Source: Carettochelys insculpta
Lineage: Eukaryota > Chordata > Testudines > Carettochelyidae
DNA: 64,000 nt
Assembly: GCF_033958435.1 (NCBI RefSeq)
Contig: NC_134137.1
Location: 247,054,501-247,118,500 of the forward strand
Direction: 5' to 3'
A model generated the notes under the pieces. It searched no databases and was not told the origin of the DNA. It saw nothing but the letters and a program-made list of their open reading frames with translations. Numbering within the stretch: position 1 is the stretch's first letter; each line of letters opens with the position of its first letter. The position numbers and the translations under genes were made by a program. This document shows, in pieces, positions 34,867-44,043 of the stretch.

Positions 34867-35140
34867 CCACCAAAGGAACACCCAGCCTTAATTCTGGCCC
34901 CCAAAAGAAAAACAGGTGATGCAGACACTGGTCAAAAGGCTAAGAAGGGAAAAAAGGTGATGACATTAAGCCAGAAAGTCAAAATACTAGATAAGCTGGC
35001 AAGTAGCCTCAGTAGCTAGCCTGCCTAGCACCAATGAGTCCACTGTGTGTTATAGCTTTTAAACAGTAGCAAAACGTGAGGGACAGTGTTGCTGCAATGC
35101 TGCGGTACCAGGACATGCATAGGACCTAAAGAACAAGACT
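34867..35140 (+). pseudogene. Tigger/pogo-type transposase N-terminal remnant
   Basis: The frame through 34900-35015 reads PKRKTGDADTG then KGKKVMTLSQKVKILDKL, the basic lead-in and first helix of the psq-type helix-turn-helix of Tigger/jerky-like (pogo) transposases. After a stop and a shift, the +2 frame at about 35029-35060 reads STNESTVCYS, matching the NEST recognition-helix region of the same domain. A further NVRDSVAAML segment follows. The catalytic DDE domain is absent. About 80 residues of a protein that is usually over 500 residues survive. Confidence 0.6.
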
Positions 35141-35495
35141 GCACAGCTTCCCGTCACAATGTTCTTTTGCAAACCCACTCTTGTTAATGCTCCCCTCCAG
35201 AAGAACAAGGAGATTCCCAGGCAGCAAGTCAAACAACTCTTTTGGGTGACGAAGTTTGAAGTTGAAGTTAGTTGTGATCCAATTTAGCGGTTAATTAACT
35301 GTTTTTAAGGTAAACTTGCTTGTTGACTGTAAAACAGCCGGCACTAAAACATTCTTTGCTGCGGAAAACGTGTTATCCCTGTGTGGAAAACATCTCCTCC
35401 TTTCCCCCCGCCCTGTCTACAAGTATTCCCAGTTTTTGCCATTTGAGGCTGTCTCTGGAACCTGACCCCCTTGAATAGTGAGGTCCTTGTGTACT
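35141..35495. other. no gene seen
   Basis: No supported feature. Confidence 0.35.
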
Positions 35496-35535
35496 TCAAA
35501 TAATTAACAGCATCAAGCTCCAGTTTCCTTCTGGA

Positions 35536-36129
35536 TTAGTAAAAAGGCTTAGGATAAAAGCCTCCACGCTTTTTGAAAATCTGGAGAACTGAGAAGCTAA
35601 AATTACAAACACACTGTCTGCCCCATGTGGTGTTTGATCTAGCACATATGTGCAGGACCCTGCGGAGGGCTGAAGTCTTAAAAACCTGGCTGCGGACAGA
35701 ACATCTGTGAGAAGGAACAGCAAGAGACTGGCACGTGCTGGTTCTTGACAGTATTGTCAGGGTTAGAAAAGTAGCAATCATCAGCATCTGAAAGTTGGAA
35801 TAAGCTTCATGGAGTCTGTTAAATTCAGCCAGGTTAAAAATTACTTGCCAAATACTTGGATTCTGAAGGAATAAAGTGACTATTTCAGCCTTATTTGTAC
35901 AACTGCATATCCTTTCAACAAGCTGCCAAATGTAAGCAATCTGGATGCAGAACAGTGGTGCTGGTTTGATTATGCTAAGAAGGCTCAGGCAGGATTCACT
36001 GGGCATTGTCTCAAATGGCCAGAAGATTACTCTAGAAGTGGTCACATACAAATAAAGGTGGGACTCTACTGGACAATCCAAGTGGCACTGCAGCAGCTCA
36101 TGAAGCAAAGAAATCAGGTAATCCGACAC
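35536..36129 (-). other. 197-codon open frame, unassigned; possible retrocopy fragment
   Basis: The frame is open from an upstream stop near 36150 down to 35536 and begins SDYLISLLHELLQCHL without an ATG. Composition is leucine- and cysteine-rich with plausible amphipathic helices (IWQLVERICS, TLFLQNPSIWQVIFNLAEF). It lacks the low complexity that explains other long frames in this window. I do not recognise the family. Past about 35760 the adjacent frame reads NPDNTVKNQHVPVSCC, which looks as protein-like as the open one, so a frameshift in an old coding sequence is possible. It could be a processed pseudogene of a host gene, an exon remnant, or chance. Confidence 0.3.
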
Positions 36130-36581
36130 CAGGAGGAGGGTTCCTCACACGCTGCAAAGCAGCTGCCATATAAACCTTCTCCGGTCTAGCAGGCATAGCT
36201 GGGGTTGAAGAGTATGGCCTGAGATCTCCTATACACAGACAGTCCACAGCGACTGACCTCATCTAATGGAGAATCTAACCTGGCTAAAGATTAAAGGAGC
36301 ATATTTTACATCCTTTTGTCATCCATGAAGCTGCATGATCATACAGAGCTAAGGCTTCAGGTTTAGATTCCTCATGGAAGAACATGCTTTGAAAGAGAGA
36401 GAACCACTGGAAAGGGCTGGATTAACATTGTTTTCATGATATGCCTTCTATTAAGGCAGGTAATAAAGTATCACAAATGGAACACAAAGAGATGGTGTTT
36501 AAAATTGTGCGTTAAACTGTCCCGAAAGCTCACCTCAAGACCCCTTTTTCATTGAAGCAAATTGTTTGATGGTTAACTTTT
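36130..36581. other. no gene seen
   Basis: No supported feature. Confidence 0.35.
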
Positions 36582-36591
36582 CACAAACCTG

Positions 36592-36799
36592 AATAGTGGC
36601 AGAGAGTTAGCTATGTTAGTCTGTACTCCAACAAAGCAAAGCAGCAGAAATGTAGCACTTTAAGGACTAACAAAATGATTTGTTTGGTGGTGAGTTTTTG
36701 TGGGACACGTCTGAAGAAGTGGGTCTGTCCCATGAAAACTCATCGCTGAATAAGTCATTTTGTTAGTCTTTAAAGTGCAACATTTCTGTTGCTTTTTTC
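36592..36799. mobile_element. palindromic Penelope-terminus element
   Basis: Bounded by 10-bp repeats CACAAACCTG (36582-36591 and 36800-36809). The left arm runs TTAGCTATGTTAGTCTGTAC, then TAGCACTTTAAGGACTAAC, and the right arm is the inverse up to AACATTTCTGTTGC. The centre has CTGAAGA (36711-36717), a GTGGG hairpin and GAAA (36734-36737) on the plus strand. Left-arm copy of the hairpin is mostly deleted, so the two arms meet inside the core. Confidence 0.85.
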
Positions 36800-36809
36800 C
36801 ACAAACCTG

Positions 36810-38879
36810 TTATTTATTATCTATTTTAACGATTTAAAGGAACATGCTGTAGTCTGTTTTCCCTGTCCACTTCACCCATCTGCCCAGTCCCACAAACTTG
36901 TTCTAGAAGAAATGTGATTTGTTGTATTCTCATGAGCTCCCTAACTTCCATTTCCCAAACCTTCAGGAAGCATGAAAGTAGTGGGGGTGGAGAGATCTGT
37001 TAGATAAGGATTGAAGTCAACAAAGACATTACAGTTTTAAAAGTCTGCAGCAGTAGAAAGCCCTAAACGTGTACACTATCAAGACAAGAACCAAGAGGAC
37101 AAGTTCTCGGGAACATTCATCTAATGCACTTCTGTCATTTTTTTTTATTATTAAATAATAAGGTAAGCAATAAAGTGTATTTTATTTCCAGCACAAATAT
37201 TTGAAGAGTTTAGGGAATTTTAAAGAGCCACAGTACATTAACCATTATTGGTAATTTATAAGTCTTTGCATCTTAAACTCAATCAAATTAGCAATTATCC
37301 CTTGAAATCACTGCCAAAGAGCCTCAGGTGTGGGGGTGTGTGTGTGGAATTCACCATGGTTTGGGTGACATTGAGGGAGTAGCTGCCCCAGCCCCACTCA
37401 TTCCACCAGAGACCCCATGCCTTCTTTTCCCAAGGACCCGACAAGGCTGTCAGCCCCACTGGTAGGGTCGGACTGCTCAAGAATCCCTTAATTGATTTTT
37501 CTTGGCCAGGCCAGCTATTAAATTAAGGAGAGTCATGAAAGTCACGGGGAAATGTTTGTAAAGGATTCCTGAGATACTTGAAACAAAGCTGACATCCTAT
37601 ATATCTGCAAAGTACTCTTGTTTACATGACATCTTTAAGCTTTTTAGGAAAGCTTCTTCTATGCAATGCACAAACACAGGATCAGTCTTGAACCAGTTTA
37701 TAACATGCTTCTAAGAAGAGTGTCTCTGTGTAAAACACCTCTTTAGCATTGATATCACTTAACAAGATACTAGATTAGACTTGTGGCAAAATACAATTAG
37801 TATTTATTGCTTTCTTTGTTTCTGTCTCAGAACCTCTATGTATTTTATGGACTTAAATGGAGGATGAAAACTGTCAGGATCTGATTTACTGGCATACGCT
37901 GCCTGCTTTGTATAGCTGTGGTGATGCAGAGCAGCAGTAAAGTTAGCTTAACCATCCCATTAAGCCAGGTTTACACCTGCTTTCTGTCACCAGAGCATCA
38001 CATACACAGCCAGAGCATAGCAGTGAATCTGGCCTATTGTTTGGCTGTGTGTGTGTAGGGAGAGAGAGAGAGCACTTGAAGTATACATAAATACAAGTTA
38101 ACTCTAAATAGTTTAAAATCAGTTCATCTTGCATTTATCCAGTATGACTAAGTTTAGAATTCACTGTCTTTCTCCACAAAATTTGAGGCACCAGGAGTTC
38201 TAAAAAGAGCATAGGAAGTGCAGAAAGAAGAGCTCACCATGGAATTGTTTTTGGCTTTTATTAACAAATGAGCAGCAAGCGTTGATGTGGAGGGACAGCA
38301 ATGACAGCAATGAATTATTTTAAAAGCCCATTTCCTTCCTCCTGCTTTCCTCCTCTAGGTGATTCAAAGTGATGGAAAGGCGGCATTTTCAATTTTGTTC
38401 TGGAGCGCTCACCAAAGGTGGTTACTGCCTTCCCGCTGGCTATTGTCACATAACAGATGAAATGCGGTGGTTGTCTCAGTCTGTTTCCCAGCAGACAGAT
38501 GAGATGTCCATATGTCTCCCAAGCAGTATTGGACTCAATGGGAGTGACGTTAGAGAAGGCAAAGATTTACAGAACTTGCGGAGTGAACTGGCTTACTCCC
38601 CAGTAGCAGACCTTCTAGGTCATTGCTGAAACGCAGTGCTGAGTATCAGCTTGGAGAGCTCAGGTTTCTGCTCCTCGTGCTGTATCTGGGCTGTTGATAA
38701 AGAAGAAACTTGGTTCTCTTGGGCAGATAGCTTCCACAAGGACTGTATTCACTTAATACCCTGTCTTGATGTGATATGTAACCATAAGCCAACCATATGG
38801 AAGATCAGTTTGGTCCCCGAGGCTTCTGAAAGCTGACAGGGCCTTGCAGTAGCTTAGAGGCAGAATGTTTAGCACTTGA
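36810..38879. other. no gene seen
   Basis: AT-rich spacer with a TG/AG simple repeat near 38045-38072. The 86- and 66-codon frames at 38369-38836 are unassigned. Confidence 0.4.
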
Positions 38880-39592
38880 GGGCTACGTCTACACGTGCAG
38901 CCAACATCGAAATAGCTTATTTCGATGTTGCGACATCGAAATAGTCTATTTCAATGAATAACGTCTACACGTCCTCCAGGGCCGGCAACGTCGATGTTCA
39001 ACTTCGACGTTGCTCAGCCCAACATCGAAATAGGCGCAGCGAGGGAACGTCTACACGTCAAAGTAGCACACATCGAAATAGGGATGCCAGGCACAGCTGC
39101 AGACAGGGTCACAGGGCGGACTCAACAGCCAGCCGCTCCCTTAAAGGGCCCCTCCCAGACACAGTTGCACTAAACAACACAAGATCCACAGAGCTGAGAA
39201 CTGGTTGCAGACCCTGTGACTGCAGCATAGATCCCCAGCTGCCGCAGAAGCAGCCAGAAGCCCTGGGCTAAGGGCTGCTGCCCACGGTGACCATAGAGCC
39301 CCTCAGGGGCTGGAGAGAGAGCATCTCTCAACCCCCCAGCTGATGGCCGCCATGGAGGACCCAGCAATTTCGACGTTGCGGGACGCGGATCGTCTACACG
39401 GTCCCTACTTCGACGTTGAACGTCGAAGTAGGGCGCTATTCCTATCTCCTCATGAGGTTAGCGACTTCGACGTCTCGCCGCCTAACGTCGAAGTTAACTT
39501 CGAAATAGCGCCCGACGCGTGTAGACGCGACGGGCGCTATTTCGAAGTTGGTGCCGCTACTTCGAAGTAGCGTGCACGTGTAGACACAGCTG
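38880..39592. mobile_element. Harbinger internal-deletion derivative
   Basis: Left GGCTACGTCTACACGTGCA and right inward CAGCTGTGTCTACACGTGCA are inverted ends. The right 250 bases (39345-39592) are the inverse of the left end of the 61225 element, including GCGGCGAGACGTCG, GGAATAGCGCCCTACTT and CCATGGCGGC. The segment near 39125 (GCTCCCTTAAAGGGCCCC) matches the transposase-side sequence at 18365. The derivative therefore keeps both ends of a two-gene Harbinger and has lost both genes. The 105- and 75-codon frames inside are not genes. Confidence 0.8.
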
Positions 39593-39687
39593 AGGTGTGC
39601 TGGAGGTGTAATACTGTCCTCCATCCAAGTTGGGAATTCCATAGCACAGAAGAGAGTGCGTCTTATCTTTCTGTGGATGGTTTGAAC

Positions 39688-39830
39688 CAATGTTCCCTGT
39701 GAGCTGAGTGCTTGGGCAGCCACGCAGGACAGATTCAGCTGCCACCCAGCAGTTTGTTTTTCTACTGGTGATGCACATCTGCACATGCCTTGGTACATAT
39801 AAAAAAATTAATTTTGCTGAGGGATGGACA
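39688..39830. mobile_element. MITE of the GTTCCCT family, copy 3, partial
   Basis: Begins CAATGTTCCCTGTGAGCTG and shares CTGGTGATGCACATCTGCAC and GCCTTGGT with 53945-53980. The far end has decayed. Confidence 0.5.
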
Positions 39831-40911
39831 ATATGAGTGGAAATATTGATTTGAACTGATGATGTCTTTGTGTAGGATAGGTGGGAAAATGGATGATGTC
39901 GGTATATTGGAGGATTAGTGGGCTCAGCAGCTCCATCTGAACCTCTTTCAGCAGAGTCAGCGTATTCATTGTTGGGGCTTTCTAAAACTGTTAACGATGG
40001 CCAATCCTGCTCCCATCCAGCTGCCTTTTTAAAATCTCACCTATTGCAGGTAGCCCGTGCCTACATTCAGTTAATGATCCACAGTATGAATTTTTTAAAA
40101 ATCTCAGTTTTTGTCATTCACCTTTTCAAAGTCTGACTAAACTGAAATTTTCTGAAAAGGCAATCAAGCAATCATCTCTCTACACTGAACAGAAAAATGA
40201 GGCTATGTTATCACAAGCATAAAGTGAAAAGTCATCCACCATAATGCTTTTTCAGATAGGGAAAACATTTGCCAGCTAGAGTTTCTTATTTTAACATTTC
40301 AGCCTTCTTGACTCTGTCTAATATCTTTGGCCAAATCAAATGTTTATTTTTATAGAAAAACACAGACAGTGACTCATTATAATTTCACTAGAGAAAGGAA
40401 ATGGCTCCAAAAAGCCATATGATTATTGAATTTTTCTCCCTGCTCCCACTCACTTTTAACAATTTTGGAAAAAAAAGCTTTTATAATCTGAATTTTAGGT
40501 AGCCTGTGGATTGTAACAAAATGATACCCCTTCAAAACTTATCTTGTCTACCAAAGAAGCAAAGGTCTACCAACTAATAATAATTAATGCAAAAATCTAG
40601 GGGATTTAAGAATTGGTTTCGATTTCTGAAATCATCTGACCAAAATACCTACAATTATACCATCGATCACCCAAGGTTTCAGTGTGAAAGTGAACCGTAG
40701 GTTTTGTTTGTTTGTGCTTTAGCACAATAATTAAACATTTTTGAATATACATTTTTTCCAACAAGAGAAACATGTCAGTCAATACCAGGGAAATACTTCA
40801 CTTAAAATTGAGGAGGTGTTCCTAGCTGTGAATATTATTTTTATCAAGTTTTGGGGGGATTTTCAAAATTTGTTACCAGAGATTGAATGTAGGATTTGCA
40901 ATAATCAGCAA
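39831..40911. other. no gene seen
   Basis: AT-rich spacer without supported feature. Confidence 0.4.
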
Positions 40912-42060
40912 ATCATAGAATCATAGAACACTAGGACCGGAAGGGGCCTCGAGAGGCCATCGAGTCCAGTCCCCTGCCCTGACGGCAGGACCGACCACTA
41001 TCTACACCATCCCTGATAGACATCTATCTAATCTGTTCTTAAATATCTCCAGTGAGGGAGATTCCACAACCTCCCTTGGCAACTTATTCTAGTACTTGAC
41101 CACCCTGACAGTTAGGAACTTTTTCCTAATGTCCAACCTAAACTTCCCTTGCTGCAGTTTAAGTCCATTGCCTCTTGTTCTCTCCTCAGAGGCCAAGAAG
41201 AACAAGTTTTCTCCCTCCTCCTTATGACACCCTTTAAGATATCTGAAAACCGCTATCATGTCCCCCCTCAATCTTCTTTTTTCCAAGCTAAACAAGGCCA
41301 ATTCTTTCAGCCTTTCTTCATAAGTCATGTTCTCCAGACCTTTTATCATTCTAGTTGCTCTTCTCTGGACCTTCTCTAATTTCTCCACATCTTTCTTGAA
41401 TTGGGGTGCCCAGAACTGGACACAATATTCCAGCTGAGGTCTAACCAGCATAGAGTAGAGAGGTAGAATGATTTCTCGTGTCTTGTTCACAACACACCTG
41501 CTAATGCATCCCAGAATCATCTTTGCTTTTTTTGCAACAGCATCACACTGTTGACTCATATTTAACTTGTGATCTACTAGAACCCCTAGGTCCCTTTCTG
41601 CTGTACTCCTTCCTAGACAGTCTTTTCCCATTCTGTGTGTGTGAAACAGATTATTCCTTCCTAAGTGCAGCACCTTATATTTATCTTTATTAAACTTCAT
41701 CCTGTTTACTTCAGACCATTTCTCTAATTTATCTAGATCATTCTGAATTATGACCCTATCCTCCAAGGTAGTTGCAACCCCTCCCAGCATGGTATCATCT
41801 GCAAACTTAATAAGCGTACTTTCCATGCCAATATCCAAATCATTAATGAAGATATTGAACAGAACTGGTCCCAAAACAGACCCCTGCGGAACCCCACTTG
41901 TTATGCTTTTCCAGCTGGATTGAGCACCATTAACAACTACTCTCTGGGTGCGATTAGCCAGCCAGTTATGCACCCACCTTATTGCAGCACGATTTAAGTT
42001 GGTCTTGCCTAGTTTGTCGATAAGAATGACAAGCTTATAGCTTGCCAAGCCTCATCTCAG
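40912..42060 (-). mobile_element. CR1 LINE, 5'-truncated, well preserved
   Basis: The 3' end lies at the left, with two copies of the ATCATAGAA octamer-type tail typical of CR1 (40914-40930). The 3' untranslated part is followed by the 3' half of ORF2. The copy is truncated near 42060 within the reverse transcriptase palm. The 3' tail matches the tail of the SINE at 45813. Confidence 0.85.
41089..42048 (-). CDS. CR1 ORF2 fragment, reverse transcriptase palm and C-terminal region
   Basis: A 319-codon uninterrupted frame. It contains the RT block SGVPQGSVLGPVLFN (residues 51-65), IFINDLD and the catalytic box KFADDT (FADD at 82-85), followed by thumb (KCKVLHLG-type segment near 127) and the C-terminal region with LVRPQLEYC and SLEKRRLRGDM. 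The full-length protein also carries an N-terminal AP endonuclease and the RT fingers, which are missing. The listed first Met is arbitrary because the true start lies beyond the truncation. At the end a TAG replaces a tryptophan codon of the family (RVVKY*, then NKLPREVVE reads on in frame), so the natural C-terminus is lost. The protein would reverse-transcribe its own RNA at nicked chromosomal DNA; this copy cannot. Confidence 0.85.
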   Translation of the reverse strand: MASYKLVILIDKLGKTNLNRAAIRWVHNWLANRTQRVVVNGAQSSWKSITSGVPQGSVLGPVLFNIFINDLDIGMESTLIKFADDTMLGGVATTLEDRVIIQNDLDKLEKWSEVNRMKFNKDKYKVLHLGRNNLFHTHRMGKDCLGRSTAERDLGVLVDHKLNMSQQCDAVAKKAKMILGCISRCVVNKTREIILPLYSMLVRPQLEYCVQFWAPQFKKDVEKLEKVQRRATRMIKGLENMTYEERLKELALFSLEKRRLRGDMIAVFRYLKGCHKEEGENLFFLASEERTRGNGLKLQQGKFRLDIRKKFLTVRVVKY

Positions 42061-43273
42061 ATTCTGGTAGTGCTTGGCCAGTCTTGTCTATTTTAATCTT
42101 TATTTATCAGGCTTTGCTTATGGAGTATTTTGCTAAAGTTACTATTTAAAAGGATTCTGGAAAACAATGGACCCACGGTGAATTATACTGTGGTTTGTTA
42201 TTACCGTACAGAAGAGAAACATACTGTTCTATTTAAACTAAATTGGTACAAAAACTAAACAAATCTTCTGACCTTGCCTAATACATACACTTAAGAGTAC
42301 AGAGAAGCAGTATTTTTTTTTTCAGTTAATATACCGCCAGTAGTCCCTCCAGCACAACACTAACATAGTTAAGGGCAGCTGCTGATTAGCGTTTCTGAGC
42401 TCCCATTCCCAAGGGAAATCAGAGTGTGAGAGAGACGTGCTCGATAGTGCAGCTCTGAGCTCTGGGATGAAAGCTGGCCTTCATGCAATTTGCAGCACCC
42501 ATGATTCTGGCCTTTCCTAATCTTGGAGACCCAGAAGGGGAGTTAGAGATTCTATATTTTTAAAGGAAATGTCAGTGTTGTTTCCTTGCAGAAGATACCC
42601 TCGACTATGTACCCTAATGCACAGAGATCTCTAAGGGGCTGATAGTTTTGTCCCTATTTTATAAATCTCAGGATTGCAGGTTTTTAACTCTCTTCTCCCA
42701 CCAGTTCTGAACTGCAGAGAGAAGAGTCATTGAGGGCAATGCTGATGCCATTCAGGGTGCCATGAGCTCACGGTTGCAGATAAGCTGGCTCTTCTCTGGA
42801 GCGGCTAGCACTGCTCTTCAGCAAATGGAAGGGCAGCTCAAAAGCATGAGAGTCAGGCTGCTCCAGACATATGGATCAGTCAGACACAGAGAGAAGGGAC
42901 TAATCCCAGCTGCAACTGTGAGTCCCATTAAGTCCCATTAGGCCAAAATTTTCAAACCTAGGTGCTCCATGTCAGGCACTCACATTCATAGGTGAGGAAT
43001 CTGACAGATCTGACTCTGTCTTGAGCCCTCAAGTTGCCCAGCTGATCTGCCCCAGAGCAAAGATACTCAAGCTGACGAGCAATAACCCATGGAACAGAGG
43101 GCTCATCCTGGAATCACTGACTCTAGTGAGGCCTAGAATTTCCTCTAAGGTCTCAAGAAATCCTAGATGACAGGTTTGATTTGCCTGATAGCTAGTGGCA
43201 ACCAACTCATGCCAGGCCCCATCTGCAGCTCACATCTCTCCTGAAAAAGAAAGAAAGAAAAAGAAAACTCATG
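42061..43273. other. no gene seen
   Basis: No supported exon or repeat boundary; (GAAA)n near 43245-43262. Confidence 0.4.
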
Positions 43274-43284
43274 TAGTTTAACTG

Positions 43285-43480
43285 TCAGAGGGGTAGCCGT
43301 GTTAGTCTGGATCTGTAACAGCAACTAAGGGTCCTGTGGCACCTTATAGACTAGCAGAAAAGTTTTGAGCATGAGCCTTCGTGAGCAAAGACTGATGAAG
43401 TGAGCCTGTGCTCATGAAAGCTCATGCTCAAAACTTTTCTGTTAGTCTATAAGGTGCCACAGGACCCTTTCTTGCTGTTA
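43285..43480. mobile_element. palindromic Penelope-terminus element, best preserved
   Basis: Flanked by 11-bp repeats TAGTTTAACTG and TAGCTTAACTG (43274-43284, 43481-43491; one mismatch). The left arm starts TCAGAGGGGTAGCCGTGTTA, the right arm is its inverse from CTATAAGGTGCCACAGGA outward. They meet around the hairpin core at 43392-43419. About 75 bases pair almost perfectly. No coding sequence. Confidence 0.88.
43389..43430 (+). ncRNA. hammerhead-like hairpin core in a Penelope-terminus element
   Basis: CTGATGA (43392-43398) is followed by a six-pair stem GTGAGC/GCTCAT with a CTGT loop and then GAAA (43416-43419). A minimal stem III GC-TCAT-GC then leads to TC, where a hammerhead would cut. 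Deviations from a model hammerhead are one extra A before stem II and no clear stem I pairing of the flanks. Catalysis is therefore unproven; the structure, however, recurs across copies. Confidence 0.35.
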
Positions 43481-43491
43481 TAGCTTAACTG

Positions 43492-43607
43492 AGCAGTACT
43501 AACCTCCTATATCAAGGTGATCGTTGATGCTATGTGCAATCGCACCATGGACAAAGAGAGCACGGCAGTCACTGACTGCCATGTTTTGTGTCTGTTCTCA
43601 TTATGTT
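43492..43607. other. spacer between two palindromic elements
   Basis: About 115 bases without feature. Confidence 0.5.
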
Positions 43608-43618
43608 AACAAGCCTAT

Positions 43619-44032
43619 TAAATAGTAACAGGTAGCCGTATTAGTCTGTACTCCAACAAAACAAAACAGCAGAAAAGTAGCACTTTAAAGACTAACAAAA
43701 TGATTTGTTCAGTGATGAACTTTTGTGGGACAGACCCACTTCTTCAGATCAATCTCATTTCCAGTACAGACTGACATTTATAAATACAGAGGACCAAAAA
43801 AAAAATTGCAATAAAAACTGACAAATCATATGCATAGGAGGGAGATGAGGGGTGGGGAGATCTCAGGCAGTAAAATTAACATCCCCACACCCTTCATCCC
43901 TCTCCTATGTATTTGATTTGTCAGTTTTTATTGCAATTTTTTTTTTGGTCCTATGTACTTATAAATGTCAGTCTGTATTGGAAATGAGCTTGATCTGATG
44001 AAGTGGGTCTGTCCCACAAAAGACCATGATAG
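43619..44032. mobile_element. palindromic Penelope-terminus element, long form
   Basis: Flanked by 11-bp repeats AACAAGCCTAT (43608-43618, 44033-44043). The left arm starts AGGTAGCCGTATTAGTCTGT and runs past the hairpin into a subterminal region (ATTTATAAATACAGAGGACC, poly-A). The right arm is the inverse of that subterminal region and ends just after the hairpin. A 60-bp unpaired centre lies near 43860. The same subterminal sequence is at 58195-58300 beside another Penelope end. CTGATGA is at 43995-44001, but the distal GAAA has decayed to AAAA. Confidence 0.82.
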
Positions 44033-44043
44033 AACAAGCCTAT

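Noticed and set aside
38880..39592. CRISPR-like array because of repeated GTCTACAC with similar spacing
   Set aside because: Repeats are eight bases, partly inverted and lie at both ends of a Harbinger element; a vertebrate context makes CRISPR implausible.
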